Assembly (NCBI GenBank): GCA_014799765.1
Contig: JAAVHK010000018.1
Coordinates: 5,430-18,104, forward strand
Source: Ruminococcus sp.
Lineage (GTDB): Bacteria; Bacillota; Clostridia; Oscillospirales; Ruminococcaceae
Length of the DNA stretch: 12,675 nt
Direction of reading: 5' to 3'
The notes under the pieces are model-generated. The model was not told where the DNA came from and ran no database searches. It saw nothing but the letters and a program-made list of their open reading frames with translations. This document shows, piece by piece, positions 7,068-12,675 of the stretch; the first letter of the stretch is position 1, and each line of letters starts with the position of its first letter. The position numbers and the translations under genes were made by a program.

Positions 7068-7600
7068 TGAGGGTTTTATCATCTCTCAAAGGTTTTACGG
7101 CTGAATACAAGAAAAAAGATGATGTTGTTTCTGTTAATATTGCGGATTCTCAGAATGGCAGGCGTTTTGAAATATGGTATTACGGACAATTTCATGAAAT
7201 CAAGGAACTGAAATATCCGCTTATTACAGATACAGAATTTTCATTATCTAAATTCGTTGCAAAATCGGTGAAAACAGGAGAAGAATTTCTTCTGTTTGAC
7301 CGTGCTTTTCACGGATATGACGCATTATTCTGCGACATCTTTACAGAAGAACAGATTAAAAACCGTCCGTTGAAAAAACTGGATATACCGCCTGCAAAAA
7401 TCAGAATAAAAATGTCTTACAGTATCGACGATTGTGACAGGGAAGACTATGATTTTGACGAAAACGGCAGATGTATACTTCTTGACGGAAAAACTATGTC
7501 ATGGGAAGAAGTAAAGGCAAATGGAATGTACAGTATCCAACTGTATTATAAATCACAAAAAGGCAGATGGATTCAGTTTGCCGTATATGATTCGGACTGA
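7067..7600 (+). CDS. Unrecognised 177-aa protein between accB and fabZ
   Basis: I do not recognise this protein. It is 177 aa, soluble-looking and rich in charged and aromatic residues, with no signal peptide, membrane segment or Cys-pair motif. The composition suggests a mixed alpha/beta fold with many strands, for example FEIWYYGQF (34-42) and a C-terminal block YSIQLYYKSQKGRWIQFAVY. A central segment EEFLLFDRAFHGYDALFCD (71-89) looks like a conserved core, and a later WEEVKANGM resembles a small helix after an LLDGK turn. Its ATG shares a base with the accB stop (TAATG), and no Shine-Dalgarno sequence is visible, so translation is probably coupled to accB. Its stop lies 16 nt before the fabZ start. 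Coding is supported by tight packing and codon use like its neighbours. Any role in lipid synthesis is inferred from position only. Confidence 0.75.
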   Translation: MRVLSSLKGFTAEYKKKDDVVSVNIADSQNGRRFEIWYYGQFHEIKELKYPLITDTEFSLSKFVAKSVKTGEEFLLFDRAFHGYDALFCDIFTEEQIKNRPLKKLDIPPAKIRIKMSYSIDDCDREDYDFDENGRCILLDGKTMSWEEVKANGMYSIQLYYKSQKGRWIQFAVYDSD

Positions 7601-7616
7601 AAGAATGGAGGAAAAA

Positions 7617-8063
7617 ATGTCAGAAATACTTATGAATAAAGAACAGATTATGGAAATAATCCCACACCGTGACCCTTTTCTGCTAATCGACGAGATTGTT
7701 GAAATGGAAGTCGGTGTCAGCGTAAAGGCAAGAAAATATATCAAGGAAGATGATTTCTGGTTTAAGGGACATTTTCCGGATTATCCTGTAACACCTGGTG
7801 TACTTATGGTTGAAATGCTCGCACAGGCTGGTGCGGTATGTATGCTTTCAAAACCGGAATTTAAGGGAAAAATAGGACTTTTCGGCGGTATCGACAAGGC
7901 AAAGTTCAGAAAACAGGTAGTACCTGGTGACGTTCTTGACCTTGAAGTTGAAATAATACGTCAGAGAGGTCCCGTTGCAACGTGCAAGGGTCTTGCTTCC
8001 GTTGACGGTGAAAGGGCTGTTTCATGCGAGATAACTTGTATTATAGCTGACGGTGATAAGTAA
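7617..8063 (+). CDS. fabZ: 3-hydroxyacyl-ACP dehydratase FabZ
   Basis: FabZ removes water from 3-hydroxyacyl-ACP to give trans-2-enoyl-ACP. With the start at 7617 the protein is 148 aa, a normal hot-dog-fold length. It has IIPHRDPFLLID (14-25), catalytic His52 in GHFPDYPVTPG and catalytic Glu66 in LMVEMLAQAG. The frame is open further upstream (from 7521), but those codons overlap the previous gene and are not FabZ-like. A GGAGG at 7607-7611 precedes the 7617 ATG by 5 nt; an in-frame ATG at 7605 overlaps that Shine-Dalgarno sequence and is less likely. No FabA, FabM or second FabZ is visible, so the route to unsaturated fatty acids is not explained here. Its stop shares a base with the accC start (TAATG). 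Confidence 0.95.
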   Translation: MSEILMNKEQIMEIIPHRDPFLLIDEIVEMEVGVSVKARKYIKEDDFWFKGHFPDYPVTPGVLMVEMLAQAGAVCMLSKPEFKGKIGLFGGIDKAKFRKQVVPGDVLDLEVEIIRQRGPVATCKGLASVDGERAVSCEITCIIADGDK

Positions 8064-9427
8064 TGAGTAAAATGTTTAAGAAAATTCTTATCGCAAACAG
8101 AGGTGAAATAGCCGTCCGGATAATAAGAGCGTGTCGGGAAGTCGGAGTACGTTGTGTAGCGGTGTACTCAACAGCCGACAGAAATTCACTTCATGCACAG
8201 ATTGCCGACGAAGCTATATGTATCGGTGAACCACCTACAAAAGACAGCTATCTTAATATGAACGCTATCATACAGGCGGCACTTAACTGTGGTGCGGAAG
8301 CTGTTCACCCAGGATTCGGCTTTCTTTCGGAAAATGCAGAATTTGCACGTCTGTGTGAGAAGTTCGGGATAGTATTCATAGGACCGTCATATAACTCGAT
8401 AGAGATGTTAGGCGATAAAGCCACCGCAAAGGAGACTATGAAAAATGCAGGAGTTCCTGTAATACCAGGGTCAGACGGTGCAGTATCGTCCGTAGAGGAA
8501 GCAAAAGCAGTAGCCGAAAAAGCGGGCTATCCGGTACTTGTAAAGGCATCTGCCGGAGGTGGCGGAAGAGGTATCAGACGGGTTGACAGTCCGGAAGAAC
8601 TGGAATCGCAAATGGAATCCGCACAGCGTGAAGCCAGAAATTATTTCGGTGACGATTCTGTATATATAGAAAAATTCCTGATAAATCCGCACCATGTTGA
8701 AATACAGATACTTGCGGACAAACACGGAAATTATATCTATCTGAATGAACGTGACTGTTCTATGCAACGACGCAATCAGAAAGTACTTGAAGAGTGTCCA
8801 AGTCCGATAGTAAGCCCTGAACTCCGTAAGAAAATGGGGCAGTCGGCGGTAACGGTCGCTAAACAGTGCGGTTACTACAATGCCGGTACTATTGAATTTC
8901 TTGTGGACGAAAACAGAGACTTCTATTTCATGGAAATGAATACACGTATTCAGGTTGAACACCCTATCACAGAAGAAGTAACCGGTATAGACCTTGTAAA
9001 AGCACAGATTGAAATAGCTTCCGGAATGCCGTTGAAAATAACTCAGGACGACGTAAAAATAAACGGTCATGCGATTGAGTGCAGAATAAATGCCGAAAAT
9101 CCGGAACTTGATTTCAGACCCTCACCGGGAACTATTACGGCATTGTATATGCCTGGTGGTCCTGGTATAAGGATAGACGGTGCAGTATATCAGGGTTATA
9201 CGATAACACCGTATTACGATTCCATGATTAGTAAACTTATCGCACACGGTTCGGACAGGAATGACGCCATACGTAAAATGAAATGGGCTTTAGCGGAGTT
9301 CATAGTCGGGGGCGTAGACACTAATATAGATTTTCAGCTTGAAATAATCAGACACCCTGATTTCATAGCCGGTAATTATGATATAGGATTCCTTGGCAGA
9401 TACATGGAAAATCACAAAAAGAAGTAA
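8063..9427 (+). CDS. accC: Biotin carboxylase subunit of acetyl-CoA carboxylase, AccC
   Basis: AccC carboxylates biotin on AccB using ATP and bicarbonate. The 454-aa protein has the biotin carboxylase N-terminal domain (KKILIANRGEIAVRI near 6-20), an ATP-grasp domain with Lys119, Lys161, the glycine-rich loop ASAGGGGRG (162-170) and His211, and the catalytic segment EMNTRIQVEH with Glu291, Arg295, Gln297 and Glu299. Lys240 and Arg341 are also in place. The C-terminal domain is complete, and no biotinyl domain is fused. The residue matching E. coli His236 is Asn238 (QRRNQK). The start at 8063 overlaps the fabZ stop by one base; an internal ATG at 8072 (MFKKIL) matches the family's usual first residue and cannot be excluded. 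Propionyl- or pyruvate carboxylase subunits are unlikely given the operon. Confidence 0.95.
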   Translation: MSKMFKKILIANRGEIAVRIIRACREVGVRCVAVYSTADRNSLHAQIADEAICIGEPPTKDSYLNMNAIIQAALNCGAEAVHPGFGFLSENAEFARLCEKFGIVFIGPSYNSIEMLGDKATAKETMKNAGVPVIPGSDGAVSSVEEAKAVAEKAGYPVLVKASAGGGGRGIRRVDSPEELESQMESAQREARNYFGDDSVYIEKFLINPHHVEIQILADKHGNYIYLNERDCSMQRRNQKVLEECPSPIVSPELRKKMGQSAVTVAKQCGYYNAGTIEFLVDENRDFYFMEMNTRIQVEHPITEEVTGIDLVKAQIEIASGMPLKITQDDVKINGHAIECRINAENPELDFRPSPGTITALYMPGGPGIRIDGAVYQGYTITPYYDSMISKLIAHGSDRNDAIRKMKWALAEFIVGGVDTNIDFQLEIIRHPDFIAGNYDIGFLGRYMENHKKK

Positions 9428-9428
9428 C

Positions 9429-9436
9429 AGGGGGTG
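9429..9436 (+). promoter_or_regulatory. Ribosome binding site that decides the accD start
   Basis: AGGGGGTG lies 9 nt before the ATG at 9446. It overlaps the in-frame GTG at 9434, so that upstream GTG is unlikely to be the real start. Confidence 0.7.
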
Positions 9437-9445
9437 TATCTGAAA

Positions 9446-10303
9446 ATGTTTGAAGATTTTTTCAACGTTGTAAAAAAACGTTTCAACGGTGACGAGGACG
9501 AAAAATCAAAGGAAAAAGAAACTTTCAAGTGTCCGAGGTGTCAGACAAATATTCTGCTCGGACGTTATGAGGAATTACACAGAGTTTGTCCGAACTGTAA
9601 CTATCATGGCAGACTTTCCGCACAGGAAAGAATATCAATAACGGTTGATAAGGAAAGTTTCAGGGAATTTGATTCCGGTATGATAAGCGGAAATCCTCTT
9701 GATTTTCCGGATTATCCTGAAAAACAGGCGGAAATCCGTGAAAAGACAGGTCTTAAGGATTCTGTTATTACCGGAACAGCTAAAATAAAAGGCTCACCGG
9801 TAGTCATAGGCGTAATGGATTCACGCTACATGATGGGTTCTATGGGAAGTGTCGCCGGTGAAAAAATAACACGTGCATTTGAGTACGCTACCGAAAATAA
9901 TTTGCCGGTAGTTATGTTTACTGCTTCAGGTGGTGCTAGAATGCAGGAAGGTATTATTTCACTTATGCAGATGGCGAAAACTTCCGGAGCGGTAAAGTTA
10001 CACAGCGAAAGCGGTGGACTTTATATAACGGTAATGACTGACCCTACAACAGGCGGAGTTACAGCGAGTTTTGCATCATTAGGCGATATTATCATTGCCG
10101 AACCTAAAGTTTTAATAGGATTCGCCGGAAGACGTGTCATTGAAAGTACGATAAAACAGAAACTTCCGGCAGATTTTCAGCTTGCGGAGTTTCAGCACGA
10201 AAAGGGTTTTGTTGATATGATTGTTGAACGTCGTAAAATGCGTAGTACACTTTCACATCTGCTGAAACTACATGGCTATTATCCGGCAGAAAAGGGGGTC
10301 TGA
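9446..10303 (+). CDS. accD: Acetyl-CoA carboxylase carboxyltransferase beta subunit AccD
   Basis: AccD with AccA moves the carboxyl group from carboxybiotin to acetyl-CoA, forming malonyl-CoA. From ATG 9446 the protein is 285 aa. Its N-terminal zinc ribbon has Cys29-x2-Cys32 and Cys48-x2-Cys51 (CPRC and CPNC), as in bacterial AccD. The crotonase-like core follows, with DSRYMMGSMG, the oxyanion-type ASGGARMQEG and PTTGGVTASFA. An in-frame GTG at 9434 would add four residues (MYLK) but overlaps the Shine-Dalgarno sequence. The gene starts 18 nt after accC and ends 4 nt before accA, so the two carboxyltransferase subunits are made side by side. Confidence 0.95.
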   Translation: MFEDFFNVVKKRFNGDEDEKSKEKETFKCPRCQTNILLGRYEELHRVCPNCNYHGRLSAQERISITVDKESFREFDSGMISGNPLDFPDYPEKQAEIREKTGLKDSVITGTAKIKGSPVVIGVMDSRYMMGSMGSVAGEKITRAFEYATENNLPVVMFTASGGARMQEGIISLMQMAKTSGAVKLHSESGGLYITVMTDPTTGGVTASFASLGDIIIAEPKVLIGFAGRRVIESTIKQKLPADFQLAEFQHEKGFVDMIVERRKMRSTLSHLLKLHGYYPAEKGV

Positions 10304-10307
10304 CTTT

Positions 10308-11114
10308 ATGGACAACAATAAATCTGCATGGGAAAGAATCCAGCTTGTTCACGCAAAGGGAAGACCGACTATTAATGACTATCTGCCATTGATATTCAAT
10401 GACTTCTATGAAATGCACGGTGACAGGCTTTTCGGTGACGACAGAGCTGTTTTAGGCGGTATAGCACGTCTCAACAATACACCTGTTACTATAATCGCAC
10501 AGGTAAAGGGACGTGACATAAACGAAAATAAAAACTGTAATTTTGCTATGCCACACCCTGAGGGCTATCGGAAGGCTTTAAGACTTGCAAGACAGGCGGA
10601 AAAATTCCACAGACCTATAATATGTTTTATTGATACACCAGGGGCATCATGCGGAGTACCCGACGAAGAAAGAGGTCAGGGCGAGGCAATAGCGAAAAAT
10701 ATAGCGGAGTTCATGACTATCCGCACACCGATAATATCTGTTATTCTCGGTGAAGCCGGTAGCGGTGGTGCGTTGGCACTGGGTGTATGCGACGAACTCG
10801 CAATGTTGGAAAACGCACAGTATTCCGTACTGTCGCCACGAGGTTTTGCAAGTATTCTATGGAAAGACGCTACAAGAGAGCGTGAAGCAAGCGAAATCAT
10901 GATGATTACCGCCGAAGATATGGCTCGTTTAGGCGTAGCCGAAACCGTCATTGAAGAGCCACTCGGTGGTGCACATAACGATTTAGACAAAATTTCAGAA
11001 AATATCAAGGAATATTTGTCACATAAAATTCAGGAAAAATGCAAAAAAGATATTGACGTTTTGTTAAAAGAACGCTATACTAAGTTTAGGAAAATCGGAG
11101 ACTTCATTGAATGA
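10308..11114 (+). CDS. accA: Acetyl-CoA carboxylase carboxyltransferase alpha subunit AccA
   Basis: AccA pairs with AccD in the carboxyltransferase. With the start at 10308 the protein is 268 aa, shorter at the N terminus than the E. coli protein (about 319 aa), as I recall for clostridial AccA. Motifs are AWERIQLVHAKGRPT (7-21), HGDRLFGDDRA, DTPGASCGVPDEERGQGEAIA, and GEAGSGGALALGVCDE, which forms the oxyanion region. The region SPRGFASILWKDA is also typical. A longer frame opens at 10272 inside accD, but AAAGGGGG at 10291-10298 lies 9 nt before the 10308 ATG, and the residues from MDNNKSAWERIQ onward fit the family. It ends 56 nt before acpP, the widest gap in the operon. Confidence 0.95.
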   Translation: MDNNKSAWERIQLVHAKGRPTINDYLPLIFNDFYEMHGDRLFGDDRAVLGGIARLNNTPVTIIAQVKGRDINENKNCNFAMPHPEGYRKALRLARQAEKFHRPIICFIDTPGASCGVPDEERGQGEAIAKNIAEFMTIRTPIISVILGEAGSGGALALGVCDELAMLENAQYSVLSPRGFASILWKDATREREASEIMMITAEDMARLGVAETVIEEPLGGAHNDLDKISENIKEYLSHKIQEKCKKDIDVLLKERYTKFRKIGDFIE

Positions 11115-11118
11115 CCCG

Positions 11119-11147
11119 TTTTCAGTCCGGTACATACCGGATATAAA
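11119..11147 (+). promoter_or_regulatory. Possible internal acpP promoter with a palindromic spacer
   Basis: TTTTCA (11119-11124) and TATAAA (11142-11147) lie 17 nt apart. The spacer is one G followed by a perfect 16-nt inverted repeat (11126-11141): TCCGGTA, CA, TACCGGA. RNA polymerase and a dimeric repressor would therefore compete for the same bases. The -35 match is weak (4 of 6). The repeat could instead work as an RNA hairpin between accA and acpP. It is not followed by a T-run, so it is not an intrinsic terminator. Confidence 0.4.
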
Positions 11148-11170
11148 ATCTATACAGGAGGAAAAAGAAC

Positions 11171-11407
11171 ATGATTTTTGACAAACTCAGAAACATTATT
11201 GTTGAACAGCTCAGCGTTGAAGAAGATGATGTTACTCTTGAAGCTAACATTCAGGATGACCTCGGTGCTGATTCACTCGATATTGTTGACCTTATATCAA
11301 CTATCGAAGACGAATTTGAAGTATCAATTCCGGACGAAGCTGTTGAAGAAATCAAGACTGTAGGCGACCTTGCTGCTTACATTGGAAAAAATTCTGACGC
11401 AGAATAA
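11171..11407 (+). CDS. acpP: Acyl carrier protein AcpP
   Basis: ACP carries all fatty acid intermediates on a phosphopantetheine arm. The 78-aa acidic protein has the four-helix ACP pattern. The attachment site is Ser35 in the DLGADSLDIVDL motif, followed by the acidic recognition helix (IEDEFEVSIPDEA) that docks FabD, FabH, FabF, FabG, FabZ and FabK. A strong AGGAGG lies 9 nt upstream of the ATG, fitting the high ACP levels cells need. It is the last gene of the operon, before a strong terminator, and a possible internal promoter lies just upstream. Activation requires an AcpS-type transferase not found in this window. Confidence 0.96.
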   Translation: MIFDKLRNIIVEQLSVEEDDVTLEANIQDDLGADSLDIVDLISTIEDEFEVSIPDEAVEEIKTVGDLAAYIGKNSDAE

Positions 11408-11419
11408 TCACACCTAAGA

Positions 11420-11454
11420 AAAACTCTCCGGCTGAGAAGTCGGAGGGTTTTTTT
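11420..11454 (+). terminator. Intrinsic terminator after acpP
   Basis: The stem runs from the A-rich side through CTCTCCGGCT, closes with a GAGA loop (11434-11437), and returns as AGTCGGAGGG. It contains two G-T wobbles and can extend by A-T pairs at the base. A run of seven T follows (11448-11454). It ends the fatty acid operon 13 nt after the acpP stop codon. Confidence 0.9.
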
Positions 11455-11473
11455 GTGAATCTGTATAAATATC

Positions 11474-11502
11474 TTGCAATTGTCCGGATAATATGATATA
11501 AT
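11474..11502 (+). promoter_or_regulatory. Strong sigma-A-type promoter for the ATPase-oxidoreductase unit
   Basis: TTGCAA (11474-11479) and a perfect TATAAT (11497-11502) are 17 nt apart, with an extended -10 TG at 11494-11495. It lies just after the acpP terminator and about 50 nt before the next start codon, so the downstream genes form a separate transcription unit. The same TTGCAA -35 is seen in the candidate fabH promoter. Confidence 0.8.
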
Positions 11503-11525
11503 ATTATTTACAGACTTTTTTCTGT

Positions 11526-11542
11526 GCCGGAAAAATTCCGGC
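11526..11542. repeat. Perfect inverted repeat in the leader of the ATPase gene
   Basis: GCCGGAA and TTCCGGC flank three A, giving a 7-bp stem right before the ribosome binding site (GAAAGGA). It lies downstream of the expected transcript start, so it could be an operator or a leader hairpin. No T-run follows, so termination is unlikely. Confidence 0.5.
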
Positions 11543-11555
11543 AGAAAGGATTTCA

Positions 11556-12215
11556 ATGAAAAAAATTACTATTATTACCGGTCATTACGGTAGCGGAAAA
11601 ACAAATCTTGCTGTCAACCTCGCAATACAGGCAAGCCGTATGGGTAAAGCCGTAGCGGTTGTTGATTTGGATATTGTCAACCCGTATTTCCGTACAGCTG
11701 ATTTCAGGGAATTATTTTCCGAAAAAAATATAAAACTTATCGCCCCCGATTTCGCCAACAGTAATCTTGATATACCGTCAATACAGTTTGACCTTGAACA
11801 GATTGCAAAAAATGAAGACTGTCTTATTATTGACGTCGGCGGAGATGACGCCGGTGCAGTAGCTCTCGGAAGATATGCGGAGGCACTTTCGGCATACGGT
11901 AATGACGTTGATATGTTCTATGTGATAAATCAGCGACGTTATCTTACATCTACACCCGACGAAGCTGTTAAACTCATGTACGAGATTGAAAACGCCTCAC
12001 GAATGAGACATACGGCGATAGTCAACAATACGAATCTCGGAAAGGAAACAACTGTTGAAATCGTGGAAAATTCCGCTGAATTTGCTAAGGAAATATCCGT
12101 CCGGACAGGACTTCCGGTTAAATTTACCACGTATCCGGAAGAATGTGCTGAAATTACTGATAATCCCTGTGCTTATCCGATAAAAATTTACGTGAAGCCT
12201 TTATGGGAAATGTAA
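11556..12215 (+). CDS. P-loop ATPase of the CobQ/MinD/ParA-like superfamily
   Basis: The 219-aa protein is a SIMIBI-class nucleotide-binding protein. The Walker A motif GHYGSGKT lies at residues 9-16 with Lys15, followed by NLAVNLAIQASRMGK and VAVVDLDIVNPYFRT, where the aspartates are placed as in ParA/NubP-type ATPases. LIIDVGGDDAGA gives a Walker B-like acidic segment. No membrane segment or amphipathic tail is evident. GAAAGGA lies 5 nt before the start. It is the first gene of a unit with a ferredoxin-type subunit and a 2-oxoacid oxidoreductase alpha subunit. I recall this neighbourhood in other Clostridia, but the job of the ATPase is not known to me. It could help assemble or load the iron-sulfur enzyme, which is inference. 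It lacks the Cys motif typical of NubP-type cluster scaffolds near the C terminus. Confidence 0.85.
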   Translation: MKKITIITGHYGSGKTNLAVNLAIQASRMGKAVAVVDLDIVNPYFRTADFRELFSEKNIKLIAPDFANSNLDIPSIQFDLEQIAKNEDCLIIDVGGDDAGAVALGRYAEALSAYGNDVDMFYVINQRRYLTSTPDEAVKLMYEIENASRMRHTAIVNNTNLGKETTVEIVENSAEFAKEISVRTGLPVKFTTYPEECAEITDNPCAYPIKIYVKPLWEM

Positions 12216-12236
12216 AAACTGAAAGGAGTTGAGTTA

Positions 12237-12443
12237 ATGGCTAAGATGTCCGTTATAAGTGAACGCTGTAAGGGTTGTGGTCTGTGTGTGACCGCCTGTC
12301 CTAAGAAGATTGTTTCACTTCAGAAAGAAAAACGTAACAAAAAAGGATATTTTTATGCTGTCTGTACAGATGATAACGCTTGTATCGGTTGTGCAATGTG
12401 TGGTATAATGTGTCCGGATTGTGCTATCATAGTTGAAAAATAA
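12237..12443 (+). CDS. 2x[4Fe-4S] ferredoxin-type delta subunit of a 2-oxoacid:ferredoxin oxidoreductase
   Basis: The 68-aa protein contains two cluster motifs: Cys11-x2-Cys14-x2-Cys17-x3-Cys21-Pro and Cys49-x2-Cys52-x2-Cys55-x3-Cys59-Pro. Each set should bind one [4Fe-4S] cluster, giving a bacterial-type 8Fe ferredoxin fold with a basic insert (KEKRNKKGYF, 30-39) between them. Cys43 and Cys62 are extra. Such small proteins act as the delta subunit that passes electrons from the thiamine-pyrophosphate site to external ferredoxin. AAAGGAG precedes the start. The gene lies 21 nt after the ATPase and 20 nt before the alpha subunit gene, which supports delta subunit over a free ferredoxin. Confidence 0.88.
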   Translation: MAKMSVISERCKGCGLCVTACPKKIVSLQKEKRNKKGYFYAVCTDDNACIGCAMCGIMCPDCAIIVEK

Positions 12444-12446
12444 TCG

Positions 12447-12453
12447 AAAGGAG
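12447..12453 (+). promoter_or_regulatory. Ribosome binding site that points to a TTG start
   Basis: AAAGGAG is 10 nt from the TTG at 12464 but 25 nt from the in-frame ATG at 12479. The spacing therefore selects the TTG as initiator of the alpha subunit gene. Confidence 0.65.
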
Positions 12454-12463
12454 TTTTTTTGCT

Positions 12464-12675
12464 TTGGAAAGAAAATTAATGAAAGGCAACGAGGCACTCG
12501 CCGAAGCTGCTATAAGAGCAGGTTGTAAATGTTTTTTTGGTTATCCGATAACCCCACAGACTGAACTTTCTGCGTACATGGCAAAGCGTATGCACAAGGC
12601 AGGCGGAGTTTTTTTACAGGCTGAATCCGAAATAGCCGCTATAAATATGGTACTTGGTGCGGCATCTACAGGTGT
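12464..12675 (+). CDS. 2-oxoacid:ferredoxin oxidoreductase alpha subunit, N-terminal part, cut by the right edge
   Basis: Seventy codons are visible with no stop. The protein begins MERKLMKGNEALAEAAIRAG and continues with FFGYPITPQTELSAYM, FLQAESEIAAINMVLGAA and STGV. These are hallmark motifs of the pyrimidine-binding domain of the alpha subunit (VorB/KorA/PorA family). GYPITPQTE and the QAESEIAAI segment carrying the catalytic glutamate of the thiamine diphosphate site are clear. The family oxidises 2-oxoacids to acyl-CoA, reducing ferredoxin. With the separate delta gene upstream, a VorB- or KorA-type enzyme for branched 2-oxoacids or 2-oxoglutarate is plausible, but the substrate cannot be fixed from 70 residues. 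A TTG start is chosen because of the Shine-Dalgarno spacing. Beta and gamma genes are expected beyond the edge. Confidence 0.88.
   Translation, partial: MERKLMKGNEALAEAAIRAGCKCFFGYPITPQTELSAYMAKRMHKAGGVFLQAESEIAAINMVLGAASTG

Noticed and set aside
8471..9070. Minus-strand open frame of 199 codons inside accC
   Set aside because: It lies wholly antisense to accC, its product is a low-complexity Tyr/Phe-rich sequence with no motif, and no ribosome binding site precedes it. It is a shadow of codon use in accC.
9434..9445. GTG start for accD, adding four residues
   Set aside because: The GTG overlaps the AGGGGGTG ribosome binding site that is correctly spaced for the ATG at 9446.
10272..10307. 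Upstream in-frame ATG extending accA into accD
   Set aside because: It would cover the Shine-Dalgarno sequence at 10291-10298, and the extra residues do not look like AccA.
11126..11141. Inverted repeat before acpP as an intrinsic terminator
   Set aside because: The stem is followed by ATATAAAATC, not a T-run, and transcription must continue into acpP.
1..12675. CRISPR array, tRNA or rRNA genes, insertion sequences, phage or defence genes
   Set aside because: No regularly spaced repeats, cloverleaf-like sequence, transposase motifs or terminal repeats were seen. Nearly all DNA is explained by the listed genes.

Overview
The window is most consistent with a low-GC Gram-positive gut anaerobe of the class Clostridia. 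My guess, from the protein flavour, AT-rich intergenic DNA, FabK in place of FabI and a 2-oxoacid:ferredoxin oxidoreductase cluster, is a Ruminococcus-like member of Oscillospiraceae. That placement is an inference, because no rRNA or other marker gene is present.

Layout. Positions 1-2072 are a leftward (minus-strand) unit read in the order fabD, aroE, then a BspA-like leucine-rich-repeat gene that runs off the left edge. Positions 2073-2326 are a divergent control region with a plausible fabH promoter and a perfect 17-nt palindrome. Positions 2327-11407 are a long rightward type II fatty acid synthesis operon: fabH, fabK, a small zinc-ribbon gene, fabG, fabF, accB, an unrecognised 177-aa gene, fabZ, accC, accD, accA and acpP. 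A strong intrinsic terminator follows acpP. Positions 11474-12675 are a new rightward unit with a near-consensus promoter: a P-loop ATPase, an 8-Cys ferredoxin-type delta subunit, and the start of a 2-oxoacid:ferredoxin oxidoreductase alpha subunit cut by the right edge.

How the genes work together. AccB, AccC, AccD and AccA form the four-subunit acetyl-CoA carboxylase that makes malonyl-CoA. FabD moves malonyl to ACP. FabH starts the chain with acetyl- or branched acyl-CoA. FabF, FabG, FabZ and FabK then run the elongation cycle (condense, reduce, dehydrate, reduce). All core elongation functions are present with intact catalytic residues. The ferredoxin oxidoreductase cluster may handle acetyl-CoA or branched-chain acyl-CoA formation, which would fit a supply of FabH primers, but its substrate cannot be read from this fragment.

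What stands out. The gene order departs from the common Firmicutes arrangement: fabD sits on the divergent strand next to aroE and acpP is last. Two uncharacterised genes are embedded in the operon, each overlapping the stop codon of its upstream neighbour (4266-4523 and 7067-7600). A palindrome fills exactly the spacer of a possible internal acpP promoter. I found no RNA genes, CRISPR arrays, insertion sequences or clear signs of a new defence or mobile system. The window is mainly core metabolism with a few unexplained passengers.
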